Assembly: GCA_015680905.1 (NCBI GenBank)
Contig: CM027382.1
Coordinates: 20,681,501-20,745,500 of the forward strand
Origin: Coptis chinensis
Lineage: Eukaryota; Streptophyta; Magnoliopsida; Ranunculales; Ranunculaceae
Direction: 5' to 3'
DNA length: 64,000 nt
The position numbers and the translations under genes are program-made. Shown piece by piece: positions 47,185-61,201 of the stretch (position 1 is the stretch's first letter; the number at the start of each line of letters is the position of its first letter). Below the pieces are notes generated by a model. It searched no databases. It had not been told where the DNA came from and saw only the letters and a program-made list of their open reading frames with translations.

Positions 47185-50100
47185 TATCACACCCCGAATT
47201 TCGACAGAATTGAAAAACATTATTTGTTTCCGACTCTTCGATCTCCGAGGTGTGACGCACTCTCCACTCCCAAAAACCCATAAACAGTTTAAATATGCGG
47301 ATAATTAAAACCAATAAAATTTTTAACTTAAACAACAGTCCTATTCATTTCAAAAATAATTTACAAATGAAAATGCAAATAACATTATCTCAACTGAAAA
47401 TCTATATCACCTCAAAGGAAAACAAGACACATCCTGAGATGCAACGCTAACGCAAACCACAAGCCGCAACCAATCTTCTTCAACATTAAACCTGTCAAAA
47501 CTTATCAACTATGTTCATTGAATGAACACCCCGATAAAACAAACATGCAAAATCGGGTTGACATTATAAACAATCTTTGGTGTGAGTAGCTCTAAAAATA
47601 TAACATATAATTATACATGTATATATACACAATCCCTACGGCAGTTAGTTCCTCCACCGAGGCGCCTTAACTTTCAACGACTAATATAACATCCTTAAGA
47701 ATACTAATTAAGGCAGGTAGTTCCTCCACTGAGGCGCCTTAACTTCACACTAACCACACAACAAACTATACTCATAATAAATAAGGCATGTAGTTCCTCC
47801 ATCGAGGCGCCTTAGGTTCAACTAAACAAATAACCAACCAAACATATTATATACATTCATCTATTTAAAGATACATCATTAACCAAGATATTACCATAAT
47901 TATATTATTTCAGGCTTTCTTTGCGTGTCCCTAAAATCACGTCGTATCTATGTCTTACCTAGTTTCCCTGGCTACCACAATCGCTAACCCAACGCCGACA
48001 TGTACATCCACATGCCTCCCTTTACATAATGAGCCACTCGTGCGTAACCACCTTGAGCCGATGCCGCGACACCGTAAATCCTCACACGGAAGCCAAATCT
48101 ATGTAAGCACCGCCACTATTCGGCATAAAATATTATGCGATCATCGTTATATTTTGCGAACGGAATAATCAAGCACTATTCGACTTTCGCCGGAGGGGCC
48201 ATTCAGCTTTTAACTAAAACGCCGGGGGGCGCCCCGGCCATTCAAATTAAGCGCCGGAGGGCCAATCACATGAGTTATGGTAGTCGGGTTAGGATTTTCG
48301 TTATGTAATTTATTCGAGTGTCATACGTTAATGACTTATAATCATGTTCCACTATATCACGTCAAGGTGTCAATTACCTTATTGCACTAAGCCACTATAT
48401 ATAGAAACATCTCAATATATCTCATAACCATATTTCATTCTTTCACGTGCAATATATATTATTGCACTACACCACACAGGTGAAATAAAATATTCACCAA
48501 TACTATATTAGCATCTCACATATAAAATAATGGAGTGTATATACATTTCTCCAAGATATTGCATTAATACAACTATCCCAAAGATATTATATCATGTCAC
48601 AATGCTTCAACGTGTCGCATACATTTTTATTATAACGTATTAGGAATATAATGTCTCCTAACATCTCAATATCGTCACGTGTCAAAAATACACAACATAA
48701 ATGTCAAATCTTTCTTAGATAATGACAACCAAAGTTATACAAGCTTCCACAGCATTTTATTACTATATGTGTCCATATAATATACACATAAAACGTACAA
48801 CAAATTAACCATTTCAAAGTCCACAATCAAAGCCCAATATATAAATGTTTTACACACTACTCTACGCGTCAAATCTAAATTAGATAATGACCAACCAAGT
48901 TATATAATATTAAACAATATTTTATTACTATATTTATCCATCTAAATCAAACATATGAAAAACTAGAAAAGTCAACATTCCACGGTCGGCGGTCAAATCG
49001 GTCAACGGTCAATCGGTCAAAGGTCAACACCTCATGGTCAAGGTCAAACTCAACATGTCATGGTCAAAGCCAAACTGTCATGGTCAAAGTCAAAGGTGAA
49101 AGTCAACCGTCCATGGTCAAAGTCCATGGTCAAAGGTCAAAGTCAACCATCAAAGTCAACGGTCGATGGTCAAAGTCAAACCTGTCCTAGTCAAAGTCAA
49201 ACTGCCGCTGTTCGACAAGTTCATGGTCATAGCCATGGTTCATGGCTAAGGTCAAAGGTGCATGGCTCGTGGGCTCGTGACTAAGGTCATGGTTCGGACC
49301 CAAACCGCCAAGCCCAAAACCTTAGAACCCTAAAGTCTAAAAGTCCACTTATTAATTCTACCCACCCAATTGGGATCTATATTAAATTATATGGGTTTTC
49401 CGCCCAAAAATATAATATCGGGGTAAAATTAAAACCGGCCCAAAACTGTTAAGTTAAACTCCGGTCCACAAACTTTAATTTAAACCGCCCAAAACTAAAC
49501 ATATAGAAAAATGGCCCAAACCACTTAAAACAAAACCGCCCAAAAAATAATAGAAATCCGCCCCCACATAAAACCAAAAGGGTTAGGCCCAAAGCCCAAG
49601 CCCAAATCGAAATGGTCATCTTCCTCACCCATTTCTCCTCCTCCAAAGAACCCACCAGAATTTTCTCGGCCACCACTCCCATTCCCTCAAGTCGGTTCGA
49701 CTCCAAATGAAAAACCCAACAACATTAATGAAAACTAAAACCTCAAATCCTTACATCCCAACATCACCAAACTAGATCTGAAAATCGTTTGGGCCACCAT
49801 TAAAGCTTGTTACAAGCTTAAATCGACAGCCCCACACAAACCCAACATTCAATCCGACCTCACAACCTAACCTCAACCCAACAAAGCAAAACAGCACAAC
49901 CAATTACACCAAAAACAGCCCAACCCCAGTAGCTCAGTAATGGCGTTCGGCGCCATGGACGCCTCCCTCAAGGCTTCACTGCCCCTACTCGACCCTCAGC
50001 AGTCCAACACTCCACCACAGATCCAAACATCACAACAAAAAGTAAATCAAAACAACCGGATTTCGTTCTCTTTTTATTGTCTCGGGGCGACGCCATTAGT

Positions 50101-50847
50101 GCCGACAGCACCGACCCACACTATTCCCATACCACCACAGTATCACAGTATTTCAATACAGAGAAAGATTTATTGCTTTGAGGCTTTAGCCACAAGAATA
50201 ACCCGATAAGCCTCGGCGATGTTTAATTAAGGATTCCCACGTTTTTCAATAAAACAAAAAGGTACCGAAAAAAATACATAAGTAGAAAACGGATGGAAAA
50301 TCGGCAAAAAGGTTTTGTGTTCACGCCAGAAAACTCTAGTTTCGATATAAAAATAAAAAACGTAACTACTCACCTCGTGTTATCGGAAACAAAAATATCG
50401 AAGAACAATGAGAGAACTAATCCCATCCTAGCTCGAAAAATCCGCGTTCTTCTCCGTTTTTAGGCTTGTGTGTGTTGTTTGTGGTTTTAAAACAAGTTTC
50501 TCCTGGAGACACTCTATATTCTCCTTAACTTCCAAATTACTAAATATTCTTATATCCTAATTATGGAAATATTATTTCTATTAAAAGGATTATATATAGG
50601 TTACTTAGGTTAATACCTTGTTTCCTTTTTATTTAAAGCTTTCCAAAAATGAAAGATACACTATCCATATTCAAAATTCAAATGCTAGTTTCCTATATTA
50701 ACATTATCTGAAATTTCTATTTAGTATTCCCTCCTTAACTATTTGGTATTCCACATGCTAGCACGTTGACCCGAAAAATCTGATCAAATACGAAAATATT
50801 AAATATTGTTACGCAAAATAATGTAAATATAAAATAGGGGTCTTACA
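47185..50847 (-). repeat. Array LTR 4
   Basis: 3663 bp, the longest copy. Extra bases lie at C/G-rich places, most clearly at 49390-49445 where the copy reads gggttttccgcccaaaaata in place of the usual short ggaccgccc-like word. Confidence 0.8.
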
Positions 50848-51273
50848 AATATACATTATCTCAAAAAGAATCTCGTCCCTAGATTAGAAGTAAAGCTATC
50901 TGAACAAAACGTTGGTTATTAACTTAGAACCTATACAAGAATGCACGTTGATTAAACTTAAACAAGATAACATTGGTATTAATTATTTTAATTAATTCCA
51001 GAATATACGCCCCTCATGCCATTACAAAATCTATCATAGTTTAACTGTCTATATTAAAACAAATTATTACTGTCAAACATAAATGCACGATAAATATATC
51101 ATATCTTTTTAGCATGCAATTTCACGATACACTTAAAAAATAAAAATCACTCATGTCATTGATACTACCATAAAACTTTATATTTACTTTAGTCATGCTA
51201 TCGAAAAATTAAATTTAAAACAACCCTTGAATCCTAATTCATGCTTGCAACGGGTCAAATATAACACGTATTA

Positions 51274-51305
<32 letters not shown>

Positions 51306-52175
51306 CATATTCATCTATCAAAATCATATAGATCAAACAAAACAATTCAGAATAAATACTTTCGAATATGCAAAAATCATGTGAAACTAATTTAACGATA
51401 TTAATCAATCATATACGCATACGGTAATAGTTCACCTATATACAATAATATAAAAACGTGTATACGCATGTATACACATCTCAAAAGAATACACGTGTAT
51501 ACATCTAAGTATACACATCTCAAAAAGAATACACGATATTTTATTTTATTATTCAGTCTATTTCTAACTAATCACCTCTAACAGTTAATCTCTTATACTT
51601 AAAAATACTATTCATCCATTACAATGTACGAGTGGTGAGATAGTTCCTCCAATACCGAGGCAATTAGTTCCTTACTCAAGATCGTCACAAAGTCATCGAT
51701 TAATGCACTCATTCAATATAGATTAAAATATCTCCTTGTTTCTTGAATAATAACATAACACTCAAATACAAAGTTCACCGACAGGTTATCGCACTTAATC
51801 CATAACCCATGTGAAAATGATCACCAACAATAAAACAATACTACCGCAGCACAGCTCATTTTGATCAAACCCATTAATAATTAACATATAATAAATGTAA
51901 CTACTCCTCATAATGATAATAGGAAACAAAAAATCATTTCATATGCACTCCACAAGAGTAACTAATATAAATATACACATTACACATACAATCCAATCAA
52001 GAAAAATATTGACTCTCTTTATTTCTATATCTCTTTCATTTTTCTTTGTAAAAGTAAAACAACTAGCGGAAATAGTTTTGAAAATAATACCTTTTAAACA
52101 CTACCCATAAACTACGATCCGAGAATCACCTAGACTCACCTAAGTCTAAGCTAACCAAATGCTCTGATACCAAAC
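50848..52175 (-). repeat. Array internal segment 4
   Basis: 1328 bp, non-coding. T28 run at 51278-51305; primer site at 52161-52172. The 3' end motif is altered to agaatctcgtccctagatta. Confidence 0.8.
52161..52172 (-). promoter_or_regulatory. tRNA-iMet primer binding site, internal segment 4
   Basis: Element strand TGGTATCAGAGC, intact. Confidence 0.85.
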
Positions 52176-55100
52176 TATCACACCCCGAATTTCGACAGAA
52201 TTCGAAAAAACATTATTTGTTTCCGACTCTTCGATCTCCGAGGTGCGACACACTCTCCATTCCCAAAAACCCATAAACAGTTTAAATATGCGGATAATTA
52301 AAACCAATAAAATTTTTAACTTAAACAACAGTCCTATTCATTTCAAAAATAATTTACAAATGAAAATGCAAATAACATTATCTCAACTGAAAATCTATAT
52401 CACCTCAAAGGAAAACAAGACACATCCTGAGATGCAACGCTAACGCAAACCACAAGCCGCAACCAATCTTCTTCAACATTAAACCTGTCAAAACTTATCA
52501 ACTATGTTCATTGAATGAACACCCCCGATAAGCAAACATGCAAATCGGGTCAGCATTATAAACAATGCTGGTGTGAGTAGCTCTAAAATATAACATATAA
52601 TTATACATGTATATACACAATCCCTACGGCAGTTAGTTCCTCCACCGAGGCGCCTTAACTTTCAACGACTAATATAACATCCTTAAGAATACTAATTAAG
52701 GCAGGTAGTTCCTCCACTGAGGCGCCTTAACTTCACACTAACCACACAACAAACTATACTCATAATAAATAAGGCATGTAATTCCTCCATCGAGGCGCCT
52801 TAGGTTCAACTAAACAAATAACCAACCAAACATATTATATACATTCATCTATTTAAAGATACATCATTAACCAAGATATTACCATAATTATATTATTTTG
52901 ACTTTTCTTTGCGTGTCCCTAAAATCACGTCAGATCTATGTCTTACCTAGTTTCCCCGGCTACCACAATCGCCAACCAACCGAACATGTACATCCACATG
53001 CCTCCCTTTACATAATGAGCCACTCCGATGCGTAATCCACCTCGAAATGGATGCCGCGACACCGTAAATCCTCACACGGAAGCCAAATCTATGTAAGCAC
53101 CGCCACTATTCGCATAAAAATATTATGCATCATCGTTCTATTTTGCGAGCGGAATAATCAAGCCAATTATTCGGCTCGCCCGGAGGGCCATTCAAATTTT
53201 AATCAAATGCCGGAGGGTCACCGCGAAGGCCATTCAGTTTAACCAAACGCCGGAGGGGCCAATCACATGAGTTGTGGTAGTCGTTCTCTAGATTTTCGTT
53301 ATGTAATTTATTCAGTGTCATACATTAATAACTTATAATCATGTTCCAATATATCACGCGTGTCAATTACCTTATTGCACTAAGCCACTATATATAGAAA
53401 CATCTCAATATATCTCATAACCATATTTCATTCTTTCACGTACAATATATTATTGCACTACACCACACTCCCGTGGGCAAATATTCACCAATACTATATT
53501 AGCATCTCACATATAAAATAATGGAGTGTATATACATTTCTCCAAGATATTGCATTAATACAACTATCACAGCATATTATATCATGTCACAATGCTTCAA
53601 CGTATCGCATACATATTTATTATAACGTATTAGGAATATAATGTCTCCTAACATCTCAATATCGTCACGTGTCAAAAATACACAACATAAATGTCAAATC
53701 TTTCTTAGATAATGACAACCAAAGTTATACAAGCTTCCACAAAGATTTTATTACTATATGTGTCCATATAATATACACATAAAACGTAGCACAAATTAAA
53801 CAGTTCACAGTCCACAATCAAAGCCCAATATATAAATGTTTTACACACTACTCACGTCAAATCTAAATTAGATAATGACCAACCAAGTTATATAATATTC
53901 GACAATATTTTATTATTATATTTATCCATCTAAATCAAACATATGAAAAACTAGAAAAGTCAACATTCCACAAAGCCAATCAACAATCAAACGGTCAACG
54001 GTCAAAGGTCAACACCTCATGGTCAAGGTCAAACTCAACATGTCATGGTCAAAGCCAAACCGTCATGGTCAAAGTCAAAGGTGAAAGTCAACCGTCCATG
54101 GTCAAAGGTCAAAGTCAACCATCAAAAGTCAAACTATCGATGGTCAAAGTCAAACTGCAGTCTAGTCAAAGTCAAACCGTCGTTTTAAGTGTTCGACAAG
54201 TTCATGGTCATAGCCATGGTTCATGGCTAAGGTCAAAGGTGCATGGCTCATGGGCTCGCGTGACTAAGGTCATGGTTCGGACCTAACCGCCAAGCCCAAA
54301 CCTTAGAACCCTAAGTCTAAAAAGTCCACTTATTAATTTTAAGTCCAAATGGATTGGGATCTATATTAAATTATATGGACAAAAACCCAAGCAATATCGA
54401 AACGGACTCCCAAAACTTTCAAAGTTAAACCGGTCCACAAACTTTAATTTAAACCGCCCAAACTAAACATATAGAAAAAATGGCCCAACCACTTAAAACA
54501 AAAACCGCCAACAACAAAATAATAGAATCCGCCCACATAAAACCAAAAGGGTTAGGCCCAAAGCCCAACCAAATCGAAATGGTCATCTTCCTCACCCATT
54601 TCTCCTCCTCCAAGAAACCACCGAATTTTTCCGCCACCACTCCCATTCCCCTCAAGTCTGGTTCGACTCCAAATGAAAACCCAACAACATTAATGAAAAC
54701 TAAAACCTCAAATCCTTACATCCCAACATCACCAAACTAGATCTGAAAATCGTTTGGGCCACCATTAAAGCTTGTTACAAGCTTAAATCGACAAATCCCC
54801 CACACAAACCCAACATTCAATCCGACCTCACAACCTAACCTCAACCCAACAAAGCAAAAATAAAAAGAAAACCAATTACACCAAAACAGCCCAAACCCCA
54901 AAGAGCTCAAGAATGGCGTTACGCCATGGGCGCTCCCCTCAAGGCTTCATCGCCCCTACTTTCGACCCTCAGCCATCCAACAACCCACCACCATATCCAA
55001 ACATCACAACAAAAGTAAATCAAAACAACCGATTTCGTTCTCTTTTTTATTGTCTCGGCGACGCCATTAGTGCCAAAAGACCGACCCACACTATTCCCAT

Positions 55101-55820
55101 ACCACCACAGTATCACAGTATTTCAATACAGAGAAAGATTTATTGCTTTGAGGCTTTAGCCGCCAGTAACAACCCGATAAGCCTCGACAGTTTAATTAAG
55201 GATTCCCACAGTTTTCAATAAAACAAAAAGGTACCGACAGAAAATACATAAGTAGAAAACTGGATGGAAAATCGGCAGTAAAGGTTTTTGTGTTCACGCG
55301 TAAAACTCTAGTTTCGATATAAAAATAAAAACGTAACTACTCACCTCGTGTTATCGGAAACAGAAAAATATCGAAGAACAATGAGAGAACCAATCCCAGC
55401 TAGCTCGAAAAATCCGCGTTCTTCTCCGTTTTAGGCTTGTGTGTGTTGTTTGTGGTTTTAAAACAAGTTTCTCCGGAGACACTCTATATTCTCCTTAACT
55501 TCCAAATTACTAAATATTCTTATATCCTAATTATGGAAATATTATTTCTATTAAAAGGATTATATATAGGTTACTTAGGTTAATACCTTGTTTCCTTTTT
55601 ATTTAAAGCTTTCCAAAAATGAAAGATACACTATCCATATTCAAAATTCAAATGCTAGTTTCCTATATTAACATTATACGAAATTTCTATTTAGTATTCC
55701 CTCCTTAACTATTTGGTATTCCACATGCTAGCACGTTGACCAGAAAAAATACTGATCAAAATACAGAAAATATTAAATATTGTTACGCTAAATAATGTAA
55801 ATATAAAATAGGGTCTTATA
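52176..55820 (-). repeat. Array LTR 5
   Basis: 3645 bp, tatcacacc to cttata. The W-box-like cluster is partly changed (caaagccaatcaacaatcaa near 53970-53990). Confidence 0.8.
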
Positions 55821-57139
55821 GCTATACATTCTCAAAAGAATCTCGGCCCCAGATTAAGTAAAAATATCTTAACAAAACGTTGGTTATTAACTTAGAACCT
55901 ATACAAGAATGCACGTTGATTAAACTTAAACAAGATAACATTGGTATTAATTATTTTAATTAATTCCAGAATATACGCCCTCATGCCATTACAAAATCTA
56001 TCATAGTTTAACTGCCTATATTAAAACAAATTATTATCAAAAACTTAAATGCAGCACGATTAAATATATCATATCTTTTAGCATGCAATTTCATCGATAC
56101 ACTTAAAAATAAAAATCACTCATGTCATTGATACTACCATAAAACTTTATATTTACTTTAGTCATGCTATCGAGAAAAATTAAATTTAAAACAACCCTTG
56201 AATCCTAATTCATGCTTGCAACCAAAATATAACACGTATCAAAAATGATTTTTTTTTTTTTTTTTATTCATCTATCAAAATCATATAGAATCATGAAACA
56301 AAAAACAATTCAGAATAAATACTTCGATATATGCAAAAATCATGTGAAACTAATTTAACGATATTAATCAATCATATACGCACGGTAATAGTTCACCTAT
56401 ATACAATAATATAAAAACGTGTATACGCATGTATACACATCTCAAAAAGAATACACGTGTATACGCAAGTATACACATCTCAAAAAGAATACACGTATAT
56501 TTTATTTTATTATTCAAAAGAATTTCTAACTAATCACCTCTAACAGATTAATCTCTTATACTTAAAAAATACTATTCATCCATTACAATGTACGAGTGAG
56601 GCGAGATAGTTCCTCCAATACCGAGGCAATTAGTTCCTTACTCAGTACGTCACAAAGTCATCAGTTAATGCAGCTCATTCAATATAGATTAAAATATCTC
56701 CTTGTTTCTTGAATAATAACATAACACTCAAATACAAAGTTCACCGACAGGTTATCGCACTTAATCCATAACCCATGTGAAAATGATCACCAACAATAAA
56801 ACAATACTACCGCAGCACAGCTCATTTTGATCAAACCCGTTAATAATTAACATATAATAAATGTAACTACTCCTCATACGATAAGGAAACAAAAAAATCA
56901 TTTCATATGCACTCCACAAGAGTAACTAATATAAATATACACATTACACATACAATCCAATCAAGAAAAATATTGACTCTCTTTATTTCTATATCTCTTT
57001 CATTTTTCTTTGTAAAAGTAAAACAACTAGCGGAAATAGTTTTGAAAATAATACCTTTTAAACACTACCCATAAACTACGATCCGAGAATCACCTAGACT
57101 CACCTAAGTCTAAGCTAACCAAATGCTCTGATACCAAAC
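55821..57139 (-). repeat. Array internal segment 5
   Basis: About 1319 bp, non-coding. T17 run at 56249-56265, the shortest of the five; primer site at 57125-57136. The 3' end motif is altered to agaatctcggccccagatta. Confidence 0.8.
57125..57136 (-). promoter_or_regulatory. tRNA-iMet primer binding site, internal segment 5
   Basis: Element strand TGGTATCAGAGC, intact. It belongs with the outermost 5' LTR (LTR 6). Confidence 0.85.
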
Positions 57140-60100
57140 TATCACACCCCGAATTTCGACAGAATTCGAAAAAACATTATTTGTTTCCGACTCTTCGATC
57201 TCCGAGGTGCGACACACTCTCCATTCCCAAAACCCATAAAACGTTTAAATATGCGGATAATTAAAACCAATAAAATTTTTAACTTAAAACAACAGTCCTA
57301 TTCATTTCAAAAATAATTTACAAATGAAAATGCAAATAACATTATCTCAACTGAAAATCTATATCACCTCAAAGGAAAACAAGACACATCCTGAGATGCA
57401 ACGCTAACGCAAACCACAAGCCGCAACCAATCTTCTTCAACATTAAACCTGTCAAAACTTATCAACTATGTTCATTGAATGAACACCCCCGATAAGCAAA
57501 CATGCAAATCGGGTCAGCATTATAAACAATGCTGGTGTGAGTAGCTCTAAAATATAACATATAATTATACATGTATATACACAATCCCTACGGCAGTTAG
57601 TTCCTCCACCGAGGCACTTTAACTTTCAAATCCTAATATAACATCCTTAAGAATACTAATTAAGGCGGGTAGTTCCTCCACCGAGCGCCTTTAACTTCAC
57701 ACTAACCACACAACAAACTATACTCATAATAAATAAGGCATGTAATTCCTCCATCGAGGCTTTTAGGTTCAACTAAACAAATAACCAACCAAACATATTA
57801 TATACATTCATCTATTTAAAGATACATCATTAACCAAGATATTACCATAATTATATTATTTCGGGCTTTCTTTGCGTGTCCCTAAAATCACGTCAGATCT
57901 ATGTCTTACCTAGTTTCCCCGGCTACCACAATCGCTACCCAACGCCGAACATGTACATCCACATGCCTCCCTTACATAATGAGCCACTCCGCGGCGTAAC
58001 CACCTTGAGCGGGATGCCGCGACACCGTAAATCCTCACACGGAAGCCAAATCTATGTAAGCACCGCCACTATTCGGCATAAAATATTAGCGTCATCGCTC
58101 TATTTTGCGAACGGAATAATCAAGCCACTATTCGGCTACCGGAGAGGCCATTCAAAATTTAACTAAAACGCCAGAGGGTCAGCCGAAGGCCATTCAAATT
58201 TTAACTCAAACGCCGGGGGCCAATCACACGAAAGTTATGGTAGTCGCTCTAGGATTTTCGTTATGAAATTTATTCAGTGTCATAATTAATGACTCATAAT
58301 CATGTTCCACTATATCACGTCCAGGTCAATCAATTACCTTATTGCACTAAGCCACTATATATAGAAACATCTCAATATATCTCATAACCATATTTCATTC
58401 TTTCACGTGCCAATATATTATTGCACTACACCACACTCCCGTGGGCAAATATTCACCAATACTATATTAGCATCTCACATATAAAATAATGGAGTGTATA
58501 TACATTTCTCCAAGATATTGCATTAATACAACTATCCCAGCATATTATATCATGTCACAATGCTTCAACGTATCGCATACATCTTTATTATAACGTATTA
58601 GGAATATAATGTCTCCTAACATCTCAATATCGTCACGTGTCAAAAATACACAACATAAATGTCAAATCTTTCTTAGATAATGACAACCAAAGTTATACAA
58701 GCTTCCACAGCATTTTATTACTATATGTGTCCATATAATATACACATAAAACGTAGCACAAATTAAAATGCTCATTCCCACAATCAAAGCCCAATATATA
58801 AATGTTTTACACACTACTCACGTCAAATCTAAATTAGATAATGACCAACCAAGTTATATAATATTCGACAATATTTTATTACTATATTTATCCATCTAAA
58901 TCAAACATATGAAAAACTAGAAAAGTCAACATTCCACAGTCAACGGTCAACGGTCAACGGTCAACGGTCAAAGGTCAACACCTCATGGTCAAGGTCAAAC
59001 TCAACATGTCATGGTCAAAGCCAAACTGTCATGGTCAAAGTCAAAGGTGAAAGTCAACCGTCCATGGTCAAAGGTCAAAGTCAACCATCAAAGTCAACGG
59101 TCGATGGTCAAAGTCAAAGTCAAACTGTCGTTTTCGTGTTCGACAGGTTCATGGTCATAGCCATGGTTCATGGCTAAGGTCAAAGGTGCATGGCTCATGG
59201 GCTCGTGACTAAGGTCATGGTTCGGACCCAACTGGCCAAGCCCAAACCTTAGAACCCGGAAGTCTAAAAGTCCACTTATTAATTCTACCTGACCCAATTG
59301 GGATCTATATTAAATTATATAGACTGGCCCAAGCAATATCAGAAACGGGCCCAAAAACTGTTAAGTTAAACTGGTCCACAAACTTTAATTTAAACTGCCC
59401 AAACTAAACATATAGAAAAATGGCCCAACCACTTAAAACAAAACCGCCCAACAAAATAATAGAATCCGCCCACATAAAACCAAAGGGTTAGGCCCAAAGC
59501 CCCAAGCCCAAATCGAAATGGTCATCTTCCTCACCCATTTCTCCTCCTCCAAAGAAATTCCCACCGAATTTTCCGGCACCACTCCCATTCCCCTCAAGTC
59601 GGTTCGACTCCAAATGAAAAACCAACAACATTAATGAAAACTAAAACCTCAAATCCTTACATCCCAACATCACCAAACTAGATCTGAAAAATCGTTTGGG
59701 CCACCATTAAAGCTTGTTACAAGCTTAAATCGACAAAATTCCCACACAAACCCAACATTCAATCCGACCTCACAACCTAACCTCAACCCAACAAAGCAAA
59801 ACAAAGACAACCAATTACACCAAAAACAGCCCAACCCCAAAGAGCTTCAAGAATGGCGCTTCGGGCCCATGGACGCCTCCCTCAAGGCTTCACTGCCCCC
59901 TACTCGACCCTCAGCAGTCCAACACTCCACCACAGATCCAAACATCACAACAAAAAGTAAATCAAAACAACCGGATTTCGTTCTCTTTTTATTGTCTCGG
60001 GGCGACGCCATTAGTGCCGACAGCACCGACCCACACTATTCCCATACCACCACAGTATCACAGTATTTCAATACAGAGAAAGATTTATTGCTTTGAGGCT

Positions 60101-60764
60101 TTAGCCGCCAGTAACAACCCGATAAGCCTCGACAGTTTAATTAAGGATTCCCACAGTTTTCAATAAAACAAAAAGGTACCGACAGAAAATACATAAGTAG
60201 AAAACTGGATGGAAAATCGGCAGTAAAGGTTTTTGTGTTCACGCGTAAAACTCTAGTTTCGATATAAAAATAAAAACGTAACTACTCACCTCGTGTTATC
60301 TAAAACGTAAAAAATATCGAAGAACAATGAGAGAACCAATCCCAAATTAGCTCGAAAAATCCACGCGTTCTTCTCCGCTTTAGGCTTTGTGTGTTGTTTG
60401 TGGTTTTAAAACAAGTTTCTCCGAGACACTCTATATTCTCCTTAACTTCCAAATTACTAAATATTCTTATATCCTAATTATGGAAATATTATTTCTATTA
60501 AAAGGATTATATATAGGTTACTTAGGTTAATACCTTGTTTCCTTTTTATTTAAAGCTTTCCAAAAATGAAAGATACACTATCCATATTCAAAATTCAAAT
60601 GCTAGTTTCCTATATTAACATTATACGAAATTTCTATTTAGTATTCCCTCCTTAACTATTTGGTATTCCACATGCTAGCACGTTGACCAGAAAAATACAG
60701 TCAAATACAGAAAATATTAAATATTGTTACGCAAATAATGTAAATATAAAATAGGGGTCTTACA
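57140..60764 (-). repeat. Array LTR 6 (outermost 5' LTR)
   Basis: 3625 bp. On the element strand it starts TGTAAGACCCCTATTTTATA at 60764, next to the right target duplication attca (60765-60769). In several C/G-rich words (cgacaggttcatgg, cccaactggcc, gaacccggaag) it agrees with LTR 1 and not with LTRs 2-5. Confidence 0.85.
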
Positions 60765-61201
60765 ATTCACACAATGAAAAGCACTTGCCATTCGCTTGGA
60801 AAAACATTCATTCTGACCTCTAATTAGATCTAATTAAGTATGTGTTATAATTAAGTATGTGTTATGTTATTTGAATAAAAAACGGTTTTGGAAAGCCCTC
60901 TCTTAACATAATAGATTCCGTTTTGGAATTGGAAACTACCAAACCTTGTGGGTTCCTTTCTAAACAGGTAACTATATAAGTTAACCCAATAAAATAGGAT
61001 CCACTAGAGTTTGAGTAGGACTCTTGTTCTCCAAGTTTTGTATTCTATAAAAACTCCTCTATGAGCAACCAAAATTGAATCTAAAAAGTTAGAGAAAACT
61101 CTATTTTCTATATATATATGGGCAAGCAAATCAGTTTCGCGTTTGTATTCTTTTCTTCTTTGTTTAAGTGCAGTTAGCATTGAAGATTGATCTATTGTGG
61201 C
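60765..61201. other. Right flank of the array up to the second MITE
   Basis: Begins with the right target duplication. It has a short direct repeat ataattaagtatgtgttat (about 60832-60865). The last nine bases, tattgtggc (61193-61201), are the left target duplication of the next MITE. With the MITE removed, the sequence joins 62225 onward, so part of this flank may belong to the LTR of the Tat/Ogre-like element at the right edge. Confidence 0.4.

Larger units (their letters stand above)
32289..60764 (-). mobile_element. 28.5-kb tandem array of a non-autonomous LTR retrotransposon: (LTR-internal)x5-LTR
   Basis: Six LTRs alternate with five internal segments, all on the - strand, period about 4955-4992 bp. 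On the element strand the LTR starts TGTAAGACCCCTATTTTATA and ends GGGGTGTGACA (outermost) or GTGATA (inner copies); the internal segment starts GTT plus the tRNA-iMet primer site TGGTATCAGAGC. It ends with cgaatctcgggacgagattc and ttttgag, like the 3' end of Tekay/Del-type chromoviruses. No gag or pol is encoded. The five bases outside the outer ends are identical: attca at 32284-32288 and at 60765-60769. The array therefore occupies one insertion site and most likely grew after insertion by unequal recombination between LTRs. Confidence 0.9.

Noticed and set aside
32289-60764. Many open stretches of 60-127 codons in the array on both strands, some with hydrophobic or WAWALGLTLLVL-like segments
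   Set aside because: They lie in non-coding LTR sequence, change frame and length from copy to copy, and have no family similarity; they are chance frames multiplied by the tandem repeat.
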